The position numbers were made by a program, and so were the translations under genes. The notes under the pieces are model-generated. The model did not search any database and was not told the origin of the DNA. It was given only the letters and a program-made list of their open reading frames with translations. Below, piece after piece: positions 51,206-59,773 of a DNA stretch of 64,000 bases (position 1 is its first letter; each line of letters begins with the position of its first letter). This DNA comes from Klebsiella sp. WP3-W18-ESBL-02 (GTDB taxonomy: Bacteria; Pseudomonadota; Gammaproteobacteria; Enterobacterales; Enterobacteriaceae), in assembly GCF_014168815.1 (NCBI RefSeq), contig NZ_AP021972.1:1178001-1242000 (forward strand), written 5' to 3'.

Positions 51206-51829
51206 TTAGGCCGGTTTAAGGCCCGGCTCGATCAGGCTGTAAACCTGATGATTGAGCGTTGGGGCGCTGGCCAGCGCCTGAATATGCGCCGCCACGTCGG
51301 CACGCTGCACAAAACCATGTACTTCCTGCTGCTGAATGCGCTGCGCTTTGCCGCTGCCCGCGCCGTTAAGCAGGCCGCCGGGGCGCAATATGGCATAGTC
51401 CAGCGTGCTGGTTTGAAGCCAGCTTTCCGCCAGCGTTTTTTCTCTGACCGCCTGACCAAATGCCGCCTTCGCACGTTCGGAAAGGAACGGCCAGCTGTCG
51501 CCGCAGCCCAGTGAGGTCACCAGAATCATCCGGCGGATACCCGCGCGCTCCGCGGCATCAATGACCGTCCGGTGCGCCAGGTAGTCGTGCGCGCCGCCCA
51601 TGGTGGATATCACCGTGGCCGACGGGCCCGCGGCCAGGCAGGCCTGCGCAACGCACTCGGCGTCGCAGGCATCGCCGACGATTGTCGTTACGCCGCTAGC
51701 CTGTAGACGTGCAGCGGCCTCAGCGGTGCGCACAAGCGCCACGACCGGGCGTTTTTCGACCCGCGCGCGCTCAAGCGTCATGGCCCCCACGCCCTGTCCA
51801 CCGGCACCAAAAATCAGCCACGGGCTCAT
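51206..51829 (-). CDS. chuY: ChuY-like NAD(P)-binding protein (anaerobilin reductase family)
   Basis: A 207-residue Rossmann-fold protein with GAGGQGVGAMTLERARVEKRPVVALVR at the N-terminus (GXGGXG nucleotide site) and the NmrA/SDR-like block VTSLGCGDSWPF. In E. coli O157 ChuY reduces anaerobilin, the linear tetrapyrrole made by ChuW. Its stop codon is 40 bases before hmuU and its ATG touches the chuX stop. Position between chuX and hmuU is the same as in the chu locus. Confidence 0.9.
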   Translation of the reverse strand: MSPWLIFGAGGQGVGAMTLERARVEKRPVVALVRTAEAAARLQASGVTTIVGDACDAECVAQACLAAGPSATVISTMGGAHDYLAHRTVIDAAERAGIRRMILVTSLGCGDSWPFLSERAKAAFGQAVREKTLAESWLQTSTLDYAILRPGGLLNGAGSGKAQRIQQQEVHGFVQRADVAAHIQALASAPTLNHQVYSLIEPGLKPA

Positions 51830-52323
51830 CAGGCATCCCCTTTCAGCGCGGCGGCCAGGGTACGGAAGGCATCAACCTGCTCGCTCAGCAGCTGGCGGTG
51901 ATCATCGCGGCCGAGGAAGATTTTGAACATCGCGCTACCCGCGGCGTTGAAGAACAAGATTGAGGCGGTATCCATCGCCATAAATTTACGTTCGACCAGC
52001 GCGATGTGGGTGCAGTTTTCCGCCTTGATGTGGCCGGTCATCCCCTTTTTACCGCGCAGGTTGAAGTAGCCGTGGCGGTGGAAACCGGACGGCAGCTCGC
52101 CGGTAAATTCCAGAATGACGTCAGCGGTATGCACCAGCGTGGTGACTTTGCCCCATTGGCAAACGCTGTCCCAGATGGTGTCAAACCGATCGCCGCTCAC
52201 CAGCGTGTGGGACGGCAGATGGCGTACCACGTCCAGCAGCGTGGTGTTGTATTGCCCGGCGATGGCTTCCAGCGTGCCGTCGGGCTCGGTTTTTAAAAAG
52301 TCGTGCAGAGAAACGTTGCTCAT
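51829..52323 (-). CDS. chuX: Heme utilisation cytosolic carrier ChuX/HutX
   Basis: ChuX binds heme in the cytoplasm and hands it on or protects from toxicity. The 164 residues from MSNVSLHDFLKTEPDGTLEAIA follow the E. coli family over their full length (FTGELPSGFHRHGYFNLRGKKGMTGHIKAENCTHIALVERKFMAMDTASILFFN). Two ATGs are adjacent (52326 and 52323); spacing from ribosome site aggag favours the second. Its stop overlaps the ATG of chuY by one base. Confidence 0.94.
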   Translation of the reverse strand: MSNVSLHDFLKTEPDGTLEAIAGQYNTTLLDVVRHLPSHTLVSGDRFDTIWDSVCQWGKVTTLVHTADVILEFTGELPSGFHRHGYFNLRGKKGMTGHIKAENCTHIALVERKFMAMDTASILFFNAAGSAMFKIFLGRDDHRQLLSEQVDAFRTLAAALKGDA

Positions 52324-52335
52324 CATTAGCTCCTG

Positions 52336-53676
52336 TTATGGGGTTTCTACCGCAATACGCGGTGCGTTAAGCTCCTGAATCAGTTCATCAAGAGACTGTA
52401 AAATGTTGCTGGCCCAAAAACGGCCTTCGTTGGTCAGACGCAGACAGGTGGAAGCGTCCTGGGTTAATCCCGCGCGGTGCCACTGTGCCAGCAGCGGAGC
52501 GAGACGGGCGGCGTGTGGCGTCAGATCGTCCAGCGGTACGCGAGCCGTTTCAACGCCAGCCTGTAGCGTATGTCGCCACTGGAAGCCGCGGTCGGCGGTA
52601 CGCATCATCATCATCAGCGGCTTTTTGCCGGCAGCGATGGCGTCATGCCAGTTGTTCAGATTGCGTTCGACCATCCACGAATAGCCATTGACTGAGCCGC
52701 CCGCGCCGGAACCCAGCGCCAGGCAGTCTGCGCCTTGCTTAATCAATAGGTTATAGAGATTGCGTTCGCGGGTGGTGCGCGCCCAGTGGCTGTTGCTAAT
52801 ACAGCGCCATCCGGCCTGCGCCATAAAGTCGCAGCCCTGGAGGTACAAATCGCGGCGCTCCGCTGGCTGCGGTACCTGAGTGCGCCCATTTTCAACCGCT
52901 TTGCCGAGCGGCGTATTTGGCAACAGGTTCAATGCGTAGAGATCTACGCCGTCCAGGCCGATATCGCGGGCGATCGCCAGATCCTCGCCCCACAGCGTGG
53001 TATCCTGTCCCGGCAGGCCAAACAGCAGATCGCACACCACCGCGGCGCGATCGCGGCGCACCAGGCCTTCCATAAAGGCGATGGCGGTAGGGCCGTCGGA
53101 GGTGCGGGCCATTTTTTTACGGATTTTGCTGTTAAATGACTGAATACCAATCGAGAAACGGTTTGCCCCCGCGTCCAGGCAAGCGTCGATGCGCGCGTCA
53201 TCAAAGTTCAGCACGCGGCCTTCAATGGTTATCTCACAGTCCGGTGCCAGCGGCAGACGTTCGCGCAGGGCGGTAATAATGCGTGCCAGATCGCGAGCGG
53301 AGAGCGCAGAAGGCGTGCCGCCGCCGAAGTAGACCGCATGAATCGGCGCGGACTGATGCAAAACGCTATCGGCTTCCATCGCAATTTCATGCAGCAGCGC
53401 GTCGGTATAACGCGCACAGCTATCTTCTTCATAACGGTTCTGATAGAAGCCGCAGAAGGTACAGTGGGTGGCACAAAACGGAATGTGCAGATACAGCAGG
53501 CGTTTGCGCGGCGGCGCGGCCTGGCTCAGTACCTGCTGCCAGGTGGGCTCCAGCTGTTCTTTGGCGATCGGAACGGCGCCTCGCCAGGGCATCGTCGCCC
53601 GGCGATCTTTGAAGGGCTGACCGCCCTCCTGCGCGAAGTGCGGGGTGAGATCCAGTTCGTTGTCGGTATTCAGCAT
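52336..53676 (-). CDS. chuW: Radical SAM anaerobilin synthase ChuW/HutW
   Basis: ChuW opens the heme ring under anaerobic conditions, releasing iron and giving anaerobilin; it is a class C-type radical SAM methyltransferase related to HemN. The [4Fe-4S] motif CX3CX2C is in HIPFCATHCTFCGFYQNR, the SAM-binding GGGTPS block follows, and HemN-like sequences (RFSIGIQSFNSKIRKKMAR; DLLFGLPGQD; DLYALNLLPNTPLG) continue. The start is uncertain: an ATG at 53676 gives 446 residues, while a GTG at 53709 overlaps hmuT by 13 bases; neither has a well-placed ribosome site, so coupling to hmuT is likely. Confidence 0.93.
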   Translation of the reverse strand: MLNTDNELDLTPHFAQEGGQPFKDRRATMPWRGAVPIAKEQLEPTWQQVLSQAAPPRKRLLYLHIPFCATHCTFCGFYQNRYEEDSCARYTDALLHEIAMEADSVLHQSAPIHAVYFGGGTPSALSARDLARIITALRERLPLAPDCEITIEGRVLNFDDARIDACLDAGANRFSIGIQSFNSKIRKKMARTSDGPTAIAFMEGLVRRDRAAVVCDLLFGLPGQDTTLWGEDLAIARDIGLDGVDLYALNLLPNTPLGKAVENGRTQVPQPAERRDLYLQGCDFMAQAGWRCISNSHWARTTRERNLYNLLIKQGADCLALGSGAGGSVNGYSWMVERNLNNWHDAIAAGKKPLMMMMRTADRGFQWRHTLQAGVETARVPLDDLTPHAARLAPLLAQWHRAGLTQDASTCLRLTNEGRFWASNILQSLDELIQELNAPRIAVETP

Positions 53677-53696
53677 AACGGGTATTTCAACATCCT

Positions 53697-54524
53697 TTAG
53701 TTTGGCCACAACTGGCGGTGCAGCGTTTCAACGGCGTCGGCGACGCGCGGGCCCATTCCCAGGATCAGTGCCTGATCGAGAGTGATGATCCGTTTATTTT
53801 TCCACGCGGCGGTGCGCGTGATGCCAGCGATGGTGCTCAGGCGGTTGATATCGCCTTCTACCATCTGTGAGGTAACGATAATGACCTGCGGATTGGCGGC
53901 GATCAGCGCTTCGGCGCTGTAGCTGCGATACTGCGGATGCTGAGCGACATTTTTCGCCCCCGCGAGCGTCATAATGGCGTCGGCAACGCTGCCTTGTCCG
54001 GCAACCTGCGGCGCGCTGCCGCCAGCGCTGAGAATAAACAGGGCGGTAACCGGCGCCGGCTGGCTGGCGGTGCTTTGGGCGACGTTGGCCAGACGCTGGC
54101 GAATGTTGTTAACCAGCGCGTTGCCTTTGTCGTCTTCGTTCAGCGTTTTCGCCAGTGCGTGAATATTGGCGTACATCTGCTCGACGGTTGCCGGAACGCG
54201 CGGCAGCGTAACGACGTCTACTTTCTGCGCCCGGAGCTGATCGAAGACGAGCTGCGGCCCCGCGTCCTGCCAGGTGATAAAGCGGCTGGGTCGCAGCGAC
54301 AAAATGCCTTCGCTGCTGAGCTGTTTCCAGTAGCCAATATGCGGCAGGGCCGCGGTTTCTGGCGGGTAGCTGGTGGTTTCATCAACGCCGACTACGCGGT
54401 CACCCGCGCCCATGGCATAAATCAGTTCGCTCAGCGAACCGCCCGCAACCACAATGCGCTCGGCTGCCTGCGCGCTAAGCGCACAGGTTAAGGCCAGTAA
54501 TCCTATGGCGAGTTTTTTCATCAT
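53697..54524 (-). CDS. hmuT: Periplasmic heme-binding protein HmuT
   Basis: HmuT captures heme after passage through the receptor and delivers it to HmuUV. The 275 residues have a signal peptide ending SAQA-AERIVVAGG, the family start VAGGSLSELIYAMGAGDRVVGVDETTSYP, the bridging helix, and the heme-ligand Tyr region in YWKQLSSEGILSLRP and SYSAEALIAANPQVIIV. The start overlaps the stop of the receptor gene by one base; two adjacent ATGs are possible. Confidence 0.95.
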   Translation of the reverse strand: MMKKLAIGLLALTCALSAQAAERIVVAGGSLSELIYAMGAGDRVVGVDETTSYPPETAALPHIGYWKQLSSEGILSLRPSRFITWQDAGPQLVFDQLRAQKVDVVTLPRVPATVEQMYANIHALAKTLNEDDKGNALVNNIRQRLANVAQSTASQPAPVTALFILSAGGSAPQVAGQGSVADAIMTLAGAKNVAQHPQYRSYSAEALIAANPQVIIVTSQMVEGDINRLSTIAGITRTAAWKNKRIITLDQALILGMGPRVADAVETLHRQLWPN

Positions 54525-56674
54525 CAGAAGTTCCAGGCAAAGCCGATGGCCGCGTTAAAGCCCGCCGCAGGAATGGATTCGTGCGCCGTGCGGTAGCGTT
54601 TATCGGTCAGGTTGTTGAGAGCAAGGTTGACCTGATACTGGTCGTTAGCACCGAATTCGGTATTGACGGCCAGGTTCAGCGTTGCCCAGCCGGGGCTGCG
54701 TGTTTCGGTACCGCTGCTGTCGTCCTTAGCGCTTGAGGCAGCGCGGATAAAGACGTCAGAGGTGACGTTCGCGGCGTTTAGCATCAGCGTGTGTTTGAGC
54801 CCAACGCGGCCGTTGATCGTGGGTTCACCGGTGTGAGTGGTTTTCAGCGTCGCGGTTTCGTACTGGCGGCGAATCAGGTTACCGCTGATGTAAGGGGAAA
54901 CGGCCCAGCCGTTATATTCCGCGCTTAGCTCCATTCCCCAGGTTTTGGCTTTGTCCATGTTGTCGTAGTAATAGTAGCCGCCGCGTGAGGTGGCGCTATT
55001 GCCTTTGCAGACGGCTTCCCCTGCACAGGCTACGCTGGCGATATAGTCTTTGGCTTCGGAATAGTAGACGGCACCGTCGACCAGCCACATGTTACCGTTG
55101 TAGCGAGCGCCCAATTCGACATTATTGGAGTGTTCTGCTTTCAGGTCCGGATTCCCGTAGGTCACGCTGCCGCCGGCGGACGTTTGCATAAACAGCTGCG
55201 AAAGCGTAGGGAATACGTAGCCCTGGGCAAACGCTGCGCGCAGCTCAACGTTGTCGAAACCGGAGTAGCGCAGGCTGGTCGACGTAACCAGCTCGCTGTC
55301 ATGCGCTGACTGCCCTGGGATCGAGGCATCGCTGGTGACGCCGGAAGCGGTTGATTGACCGTCACCGCGGGTCAGTTTTGATGACAGCCAGTACTGGCGA
55401 GCGCCCAGCGTCCACGTCCAGTTGTCGGCAAAGTGCCAGTCGTTCTGCGCAAACAGGGAGGTATTGCTTTGTTCTGACTCGTAATAAGAACGGGTTTGCG
55501 TTGCGGTATTGATCAAACCGGTCGCCGATTGATTGGTGGTATTCCCGGCTGACGTCTGAGATACCCGGTCGCGTTTATACTGTGCGCCCAGCACCAGGTT
55601 GTTATCCGCTAGCAGGGTAAAATTGCTTTGCAGCGTAAGGCCCTGGGTATACTGCTTATCGTGCGTGTGGGTCTGATTATGCACGGTCAGCGCCTGAATC
55701 ATCGGGCTCGGAATGGCCTGCGTGGTTTTCACCTCATTCTCAAACTGGCGCTCGATCGTCTGCTGATAAGCGTCAATATGGATCTTTTTCAGGTAGTCGC
55801 CGTCTACGTCTATATCGTAGAACAGGCCCACTTTTTCGCGCTCCAGCTTCGGAATTTTTACGCTAAAGGCGTCATAAGCCCCTTCGGTATCTTCAAAATA
55901 GGTCTGGGTAGAGAGTCGGTAGCGATCCAGCGACAGGCCAAAGTGCTGGTTGTCGAGGTTATAGCCCAGCCAGATAGCCTGGCTGTTATTGCGGTTGTGG
56001 GTATCCGGCAGGCGGCCGTCAGGGGTTTTTCGGTCGCCCTGGTCGGAATAGCTGCCGTTAATGCGGTAGTCGAATTGTCCGATGCTGCCCCAGGCCGCGG
56101 CCGACTCTTCCCAGCCTGCGGTTGAGGAGTTGTAGACCGCTTTTACGGTTCCCGCGATGGGCTTGTCGCCGCCTTTCCGGGTGATAAAGTTCACCACGCC
56201 GCCGATGGCCTGTGAGCCATAGAGCACGGAATAAGGGCCTTTCACGACTTCAATACGTTCCAGCGCCGATTCATCGATCAGCAGACCGACGCCATAGTTA
56301 TCGCCAGCACGCTGGTAGGTTACTTCCTGCCCGTCAATGAGGATCAATACGCGAGAAGAGGCTTCGCCACGAATGCGAATCTGCTTACGGCCGGCCAGCG
56401 AGTTATCGGTGACTTCAACGCCGGGGATATCTTGCAGATCGTCAGCAATGGAGGTGCTGGTGGCATTTTTCAGCGTTTGCTGGTCAATCACCTGAATGGT
56501 TGCCGGGCTTTCCCAGAGGCTGCTCTGCGCACGATTCGCCGTCACCACAAGCGTTTCTTCTTTAGGCGCTGCGTTTTGTGCTGCGTTTGCCGTGGTCGTG
56601 CCCACGGTGGTGGAAATACATATCGCTAGGGCCGAGAGTGCGAATGACCCCCGTGAGACGGTGTGTAGCATCAT
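54524..56674 (-). CDS. hmuR: TonB-dependent heme/hemoglobin receptor (HmuR/ChuA-like)
   Basis: A 716-residue outer-membrane heme receptor. Signal peptide to TTANA-AQNAAPK, TonB box ETLVVTA, plug domain with IRGEASSRVLILIDGQEV and VVKGPYSVLYGSQAIGGVVNFITRKGG, and the receptor hallmark pair (AAFAQGYVFPTLSQLF, a FRAP-like box, and GNPDLKAEHSNNVE, an NPNL-like box) that flanks the conserved His region. The last strand ends FAWNF. It heads the operon hmuR-hmuT-chuW-chuX-chuY-hmuU-hmuV and is preceded by a Fur box. Naming between ChuA and HmuR is tentative. Confidence 0.92.
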   Translation of the reverse strand: MMLHTVSRGSFALSALAICISTTVGTTTANAAQNAAPKEETLVVTANRAQSSLWESPATIQVIDQQTLKNATSTSIADDLQDIPGVEVTDNSLAGRKQIRIRGEASSRVLILIDGQEVTYQRAGDNYGVGLLIDESALERIEVVKGPYSVLYGSQAIGGVVNFITRKGGDKPIAGTVKAVYNSSTAGWEESAAAWGSIGQFDYRINGSYSDQGDRKTPDGRLPDTHNRNNSQAIWLGYNLDNQHFGLSLDRYRLSTQTYFEDTEGAYDAFSVKIPKLEREKVGLFYDIDVDGDYLKKIHIDAYQQTIERQFENEVKTTQAIPSPMIQALTVHNQTHTHDKQYTQGLTLQSNFTLLADNNLVLGAQYKRDRVSQTSAGNTTNQSATGLINTATQTRSYYESEQSNTSLFAQNDWHFADNWTWTLGARQYWLSSKLTRGDGQSTASGVTSDASIPGQSAHDSELVTSTSLRYSGFDNVELRAAFAQGYVFPTLSQLFMQTSAGGSVTYGNPDLKAEHSNNVELGARYNGNMWLVDGAVYYSEAKDYIASVACAGEAVCKGNSATSRGGYYYYDNMDKAKTWGMELSAEYNGWAVSPYISGNLIRRQYETATLKTTHTGEPTINGRVGLKHTLMLNAANVTSDVFIRAASSAKDDSSGTETRSPGWATLNLAVNTEFGANDQYQVNLALNNLTDKRYRTAHESIPAAGFNAAIGFAWNF

Positions 56675-56699
56675 TAAACCTGTAAATGTATATGAGTAT

Positions 56700-56718
56700 G
56701 ATAATGATAATTAGTATC
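56700..56718. promoter_or_regulatory. Fur box before the heme operon
   Basis: GATAATGATAATTAGTATC matches the 19-base Fur consensus at 16 positions and lies 26 bases before the hmuR start codon. Iron-loaded Fur would repress the operon. Confidence 0.88.
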
Positions 56719-56987
56719 AAATAGACTTACATATGAAGGTCTGTTGCGTCCAGCATTGAACATTCAAACGAAATGCATCTTTGATTTTGGTCAATTTATG
56801 CAGGTGGTAACAGACTGTTTTTCCAGTTAATTACCTGTCACTGTTAATAATTATGCGCCTAATTTTTTCGGCTTTTTGCCGGGAAAGCCGGCGGCCGAGT
56901 AACGCTGTAGCGACCCGTCAGGTAAACTGTTCCGGTTTGCATTTTCAGGGGAGTAGAGACGTCATGGTTCTGGGTGATTAGCGGGTG

Positions 56988-57329
56988 ATGATAAATAAAA
57001 TTTGCTGGGGGTTGTTGGTGCTGGCGTTGATAGCCAGCTTTGGGTTCGTTTATCCCGTTTTGGCGTGGCTGCTACTGATCAACATCCTGACCTTTCTGAT
57101 TTACGGTGCGGATAAGCTTGCCTCCCGCAAAAGCTGGCAACGCGTACCGGAAAAAACGCTGCTGGCGTTTGGGCTGGCAGGCGGGTGGCCTGCCGCCTGG
57201 CTTGCGCAGCAGGCGTTCCGCCACAAAACGCAGAAACAGCCGTTCAGACGCTGGTTTTTTGGCAGCGTGGTTTTAAACCTCGCGGCGGTAGCGGCGGCGC
57301 TCTACCTCTGGCGGGGAGGGAGCTGGTAG
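56988..57329 (+). CDS. DUF1294 membrane protein
   Basis: A 113-residue protein with N-terminal hydrophobic helices (ICWGLLVLALIASFGFVYPVLAWLLLINILTFLI) and the DUF1294 signature YGADKLASRKSWQRVPEKTLLAFGLAGGWPAAWLAQQAFRHKTQKQPFRRWF. Function unknown. A GTG at 56985 directly precedes the chosen ATG. It is divergent from hmuR with the Fur box about 270 bases away, so a link to iron is not evident. Confidence 0.88.
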   Translation: MINKICWGLLVLALIASFGFVYPVLAWLLLINILTFLIYGADKLASRKSWQRVPEKTLLAFGLAGGWPAAWLAQQAFRHKTQKQPFRRWFFGSVVLNLAAVAAALYLWRGGSW

Positions 57330-57408
57330 CGAGACAGCGTGCCACATTGGCGGCCGTTGACTCAACGCACCAGGCCCATCCCGGCACGGAGCTGGTGCGT
57401 CAGGAATA

Positions 57409-58365
57409 TCAGGATGGCTGCCCTGCCGGTGAACCTAAATACCGATGGTAAAAGGGAATAAGCTGCGCCAGCGCTTGCGACGTGGCTTCCGGGCGATCGT
57501 ACAGATCGTAGTGAGAGGCACCGTGTACAACCTGAAGCGTTTTTTCCGTGGAGCGGGCGCGCTGATACAGCTCATAGCCGTCGCGGTATGAGCCAAAACC
57601 GCCGGGAACATCGCCAATAACAATATGCAGCGGCTGCGTCAGTAATTTTTCCGTAAAGGCAAATGCATCCCAATTTAACGCAGGGGCGATACTGGTAAAG
57701 CGCAGTTTGTTAGGTGAGCCGGTCTGACGTCCTCGTGGGGTGGTGTAATAATCCACCGCTTCAGCGATGTCGATATCGGTAATGCCTGATTCGGCCAGCT
57801 CAGCCATATCGGCAGGAATGTAGCCCACCACCAGAGGGTCGCTTCCACGGGCTTCCGCGGTGCGTTGTTTACCCAGCGCCTCAATCGTCTTGAGTGCGGC
57901 ATCAGGGCTCGCGTCTCCCTCACGCAAGATGCGTCCATAGTTGGCAGCAACCACGGTTGCCACTGCACGGAAACGGTGGTCAGTGGTCGCGGCATTCACG
58001 GCATACCCGCCGCCGCCGCAGACGCCTAATACGCCAATGCGATCTTCATCGACATAGGGTAAGGTCACGAGATAGTCGATGGCGCAGCGAAAATCTTCCA
58101 CCCGAGTGGCCGGGTTTTCGCTGAAACGCGGCTCGCCCCCGCTTTCGCCCTGCGTCGACGCATCAAAAGCCAGAGTGATAAATCCCGCCTCAGCCAGCTT
58201 TTGCCCATAGATTGCGCCCGATGTCTGTTCTTTGCAGCTACTGATGGGGTGAGCGCAGACAATGGCCGGGTATTTTTGATGCGGGGTAAATCCCTCCGGG
58301 AAGCGGAGAGTCGCTGCAACCTGCCAGCTGTTGTGCCTAAAGGAAACGGATTGTTGGTTCGTCAT
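57409..58365 (-). CDS. Alpha/beta hydrolase of the dienelactone-hydrolase type
   Basis: A 318-residue hydrolase with the nucleophile elbow GVLGVCGGGGYAV, in which cysteine stands where serine is usual, as in dienelactone hydrolases. The oxyanion region AHPISSCKEQTSGAIYGQKLAEAGFITLAFDAS and the catalytic His in QVVHGASHYDLYDRPE are present. Related E. coli proteins include YcjY-type hydrolases of unknown substrate. It is divergent from a LysR gene, separated by about 245 bases, and is the likely target of that regulator. Confidence 0.88.
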   Translation of the reverse strand: MTNQQSVSFRHNSWQVAATLRFPEGFTPHQKYPAIVCAHPISSCKEQTSGAIYGQKLAEAGFITLAFDASTQGESGGEPRFSENPATRVEDFRCAIDYLVTLPYVDEDRIGVLGVCGGGGYAVNAATTDHRFRAVATVVAANYGRILREGDASPDAALKTIEALGKQRTAEARGSDPLVVGYIPADMAELAESGITDIDIAEAVDYYTTPRGRQTGSPNKLRFTSIAPALNWDAFAFTEKLLTQPLHIVIGDVPGGFGSYRDGYELYQRARSTEKTLQVVHGASHYDLYDRPEATSQALAQLIPFYHRYLGSPAGQPS

Positions 58366-58610
58366 TGTATGAACTCCTGAAACGGGTTGCGGTGCCTAAC
58401 GTACTGTTGCTTTCAAACAGCTACCTGCGTCATTCGCCAGTTTATCCGCGGTAATACACGACGCCTTGGCGAACGGACCATCGTCATTCATTCCGCTGTT
58501 TTCGAAAGCGTGGGCGACGTGTGCGGTGACGATGAAGTGATGATAGGGCTGGACACTGCTTTTGATTAGACGGAATAATGTGATGTCAGTTATTAGCGTG
58601 GCTTATTAAT

Positions 58611-59507
58611 ATGATCAAAGAGAACCTCAACGATCTCCTCATATTCCTGACGGTGGTTCGGGAAGGCAGTTTCACGCGCGCCGCAGCAAAAGCCGGGACG
58701 TCGCAGTCGGCGGTGAGCCAGACCATCAGTAATCTGGAAGCCCGTTTGCAGCTTAAATTGCTCAATCGCACCACCCGAAGCCTGACGCTAACCGAAGCGG
58801 GCGAACGTCTGGCGCAGCGGATTGGCCCAGCCATTGAAGAGATTGCCGAGGGGTTGGATCAGCTGGCTGAATGGCGGGATAAGCCTGCGGGCAGGGTGCG
58901 CATTTCCGCCGATGAATATGCTATCCAGCAGGTATTGTGGCCGAAACTGGCGCCGGTGCTGAGAAACTATCCCGATATTCACCTTGAGCTCATCACGGAT
59001 TACGGCCTGGTGGATATTGCCAAAGAGCGTTTCGATGCTGGCGTACGCCGAGGAGGGCTGATCGCCCAGGATATGGTTGCGATACCGATTAGCGCCGAGC
59101 ATCGTATGGCGGTCGTGGTGTCGCGCGATCATCTGCCCGCGCAAGGTTTACCAGAAAACCCGGAACAGCTACTGGCATTACCCTGTATTAATTTGCAGTT
59201 GCCTACGCATGGGCAGAATTTGTCATGGACGTTTTTGATTAATGGGCAGGAGCAAAAGTTACGCGTGCAGGGGCAGATTATTGTTAACGGCATTAATCAA
59301 GTTCATCAAGCCTGCCTTGACGGCTATGGATTTGCATATGTTCCGCAGGCATTAGTGCAACATGATATTACCTCTGGCAAACTGCTCTCGGTACTTGAAC
59401 GTTTCACCATTACCTATCCGGAATATTATTTATATTATACCAGTCGCTTGAAATCGTCGGCGGCGTTCAATGTCATTGTTGAGGCGCTAAGATATAAACA
59501 GCTTTAA
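58611..59507 (+). CDS. LysR-family regulator (divergent to the hydrolase)
   Basis: A 298-residue LysR-type activator/repressor: winged helix in residues 1-65 (LNDLLIFLTVVREGSFTRAAAKAGTSQSAVSQTISNLEARLQLKLLNRTTRSLTLTEAGERL) and an effector-binding domain (RISADEYAIQQVLWPKLAPVLRNYPDIHLELITDYGLVDI). It resembles the Pseudomonas-type regulators paired with small hydrolases/oxidoreductases. The divergent alpha/beta hydrolase gene is its probable target. Effector unknown. Confidence 0.93.
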   Translation: MIKENLNDLLIFLTVVREGSFTRAAAKAGTSQSAVSQTISNLEARLQLKLLNRTTRSLTLTEAGERLAQRIGPAIEEIAEGLDQLAEWRDKPAGRVRISADEYAIQQVLWPKLAPVLRNYPDIHLELITDYGLVDIAKERFDAGVRRGGLIAQDMVAIPISAEHRMAVVVSRDHLPAQGLPENPEQLLALPCINLQLPTHGQNLSWTFLINGQEQKLRVQGQIIVNGINQVHQACLDGYGFAYVPQALVQHDITSGKLLSVLERFTITYPEYYLYYTSRLKSSAAFNVIVEALRYKQL

Positions 59508-59640
59508 TACCAGAGTTCCCAATGTTATTGCTGTGGTTTTAAATATTATTACGATGGTCCAATTATGAATAATGAAAGAGGAATAGGAAGGTGAATTTGA
59601 AAGGGTTTATCCATAATGTTAACTATTGTTGAATTTAAAG

Positions 59641-59666
59641 TAACACCTCGTAAAATCGAGGTGTTT
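59641..59666. terminator. Hairpin before yeeN
   Basis: AACACCTCG-taaaat-CGAGGTGTT followed by ttcatttt forms a nine-base-pair stem between the LysR gene and the yeeN promoter; it may end the LysR transcript. Confidence 0.7.
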
Positions 59667-59696
59667 TCATTTTCATAGACGAGTATTTAACTGTCA

Positions 59697-59705
59697 TGAT
59701 ATAAT
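59697..59705 (+). promoter_or_regulatory. Extended -10 promoter of yeeN
   Basis: TGATATAAT is an extended -10 (TGnTATAAT) 69 bases before the GTG start of yeeN. No good -35 is seen at 17 bases, as usual for this class. Confidence 0.6.
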
Positions 59706-59773
59706 GCGGCGGAAAAACATGCGGGTTATTAACCGGTATGTAATGTGAATAAATTTTCGAGGAGACTATTCCA

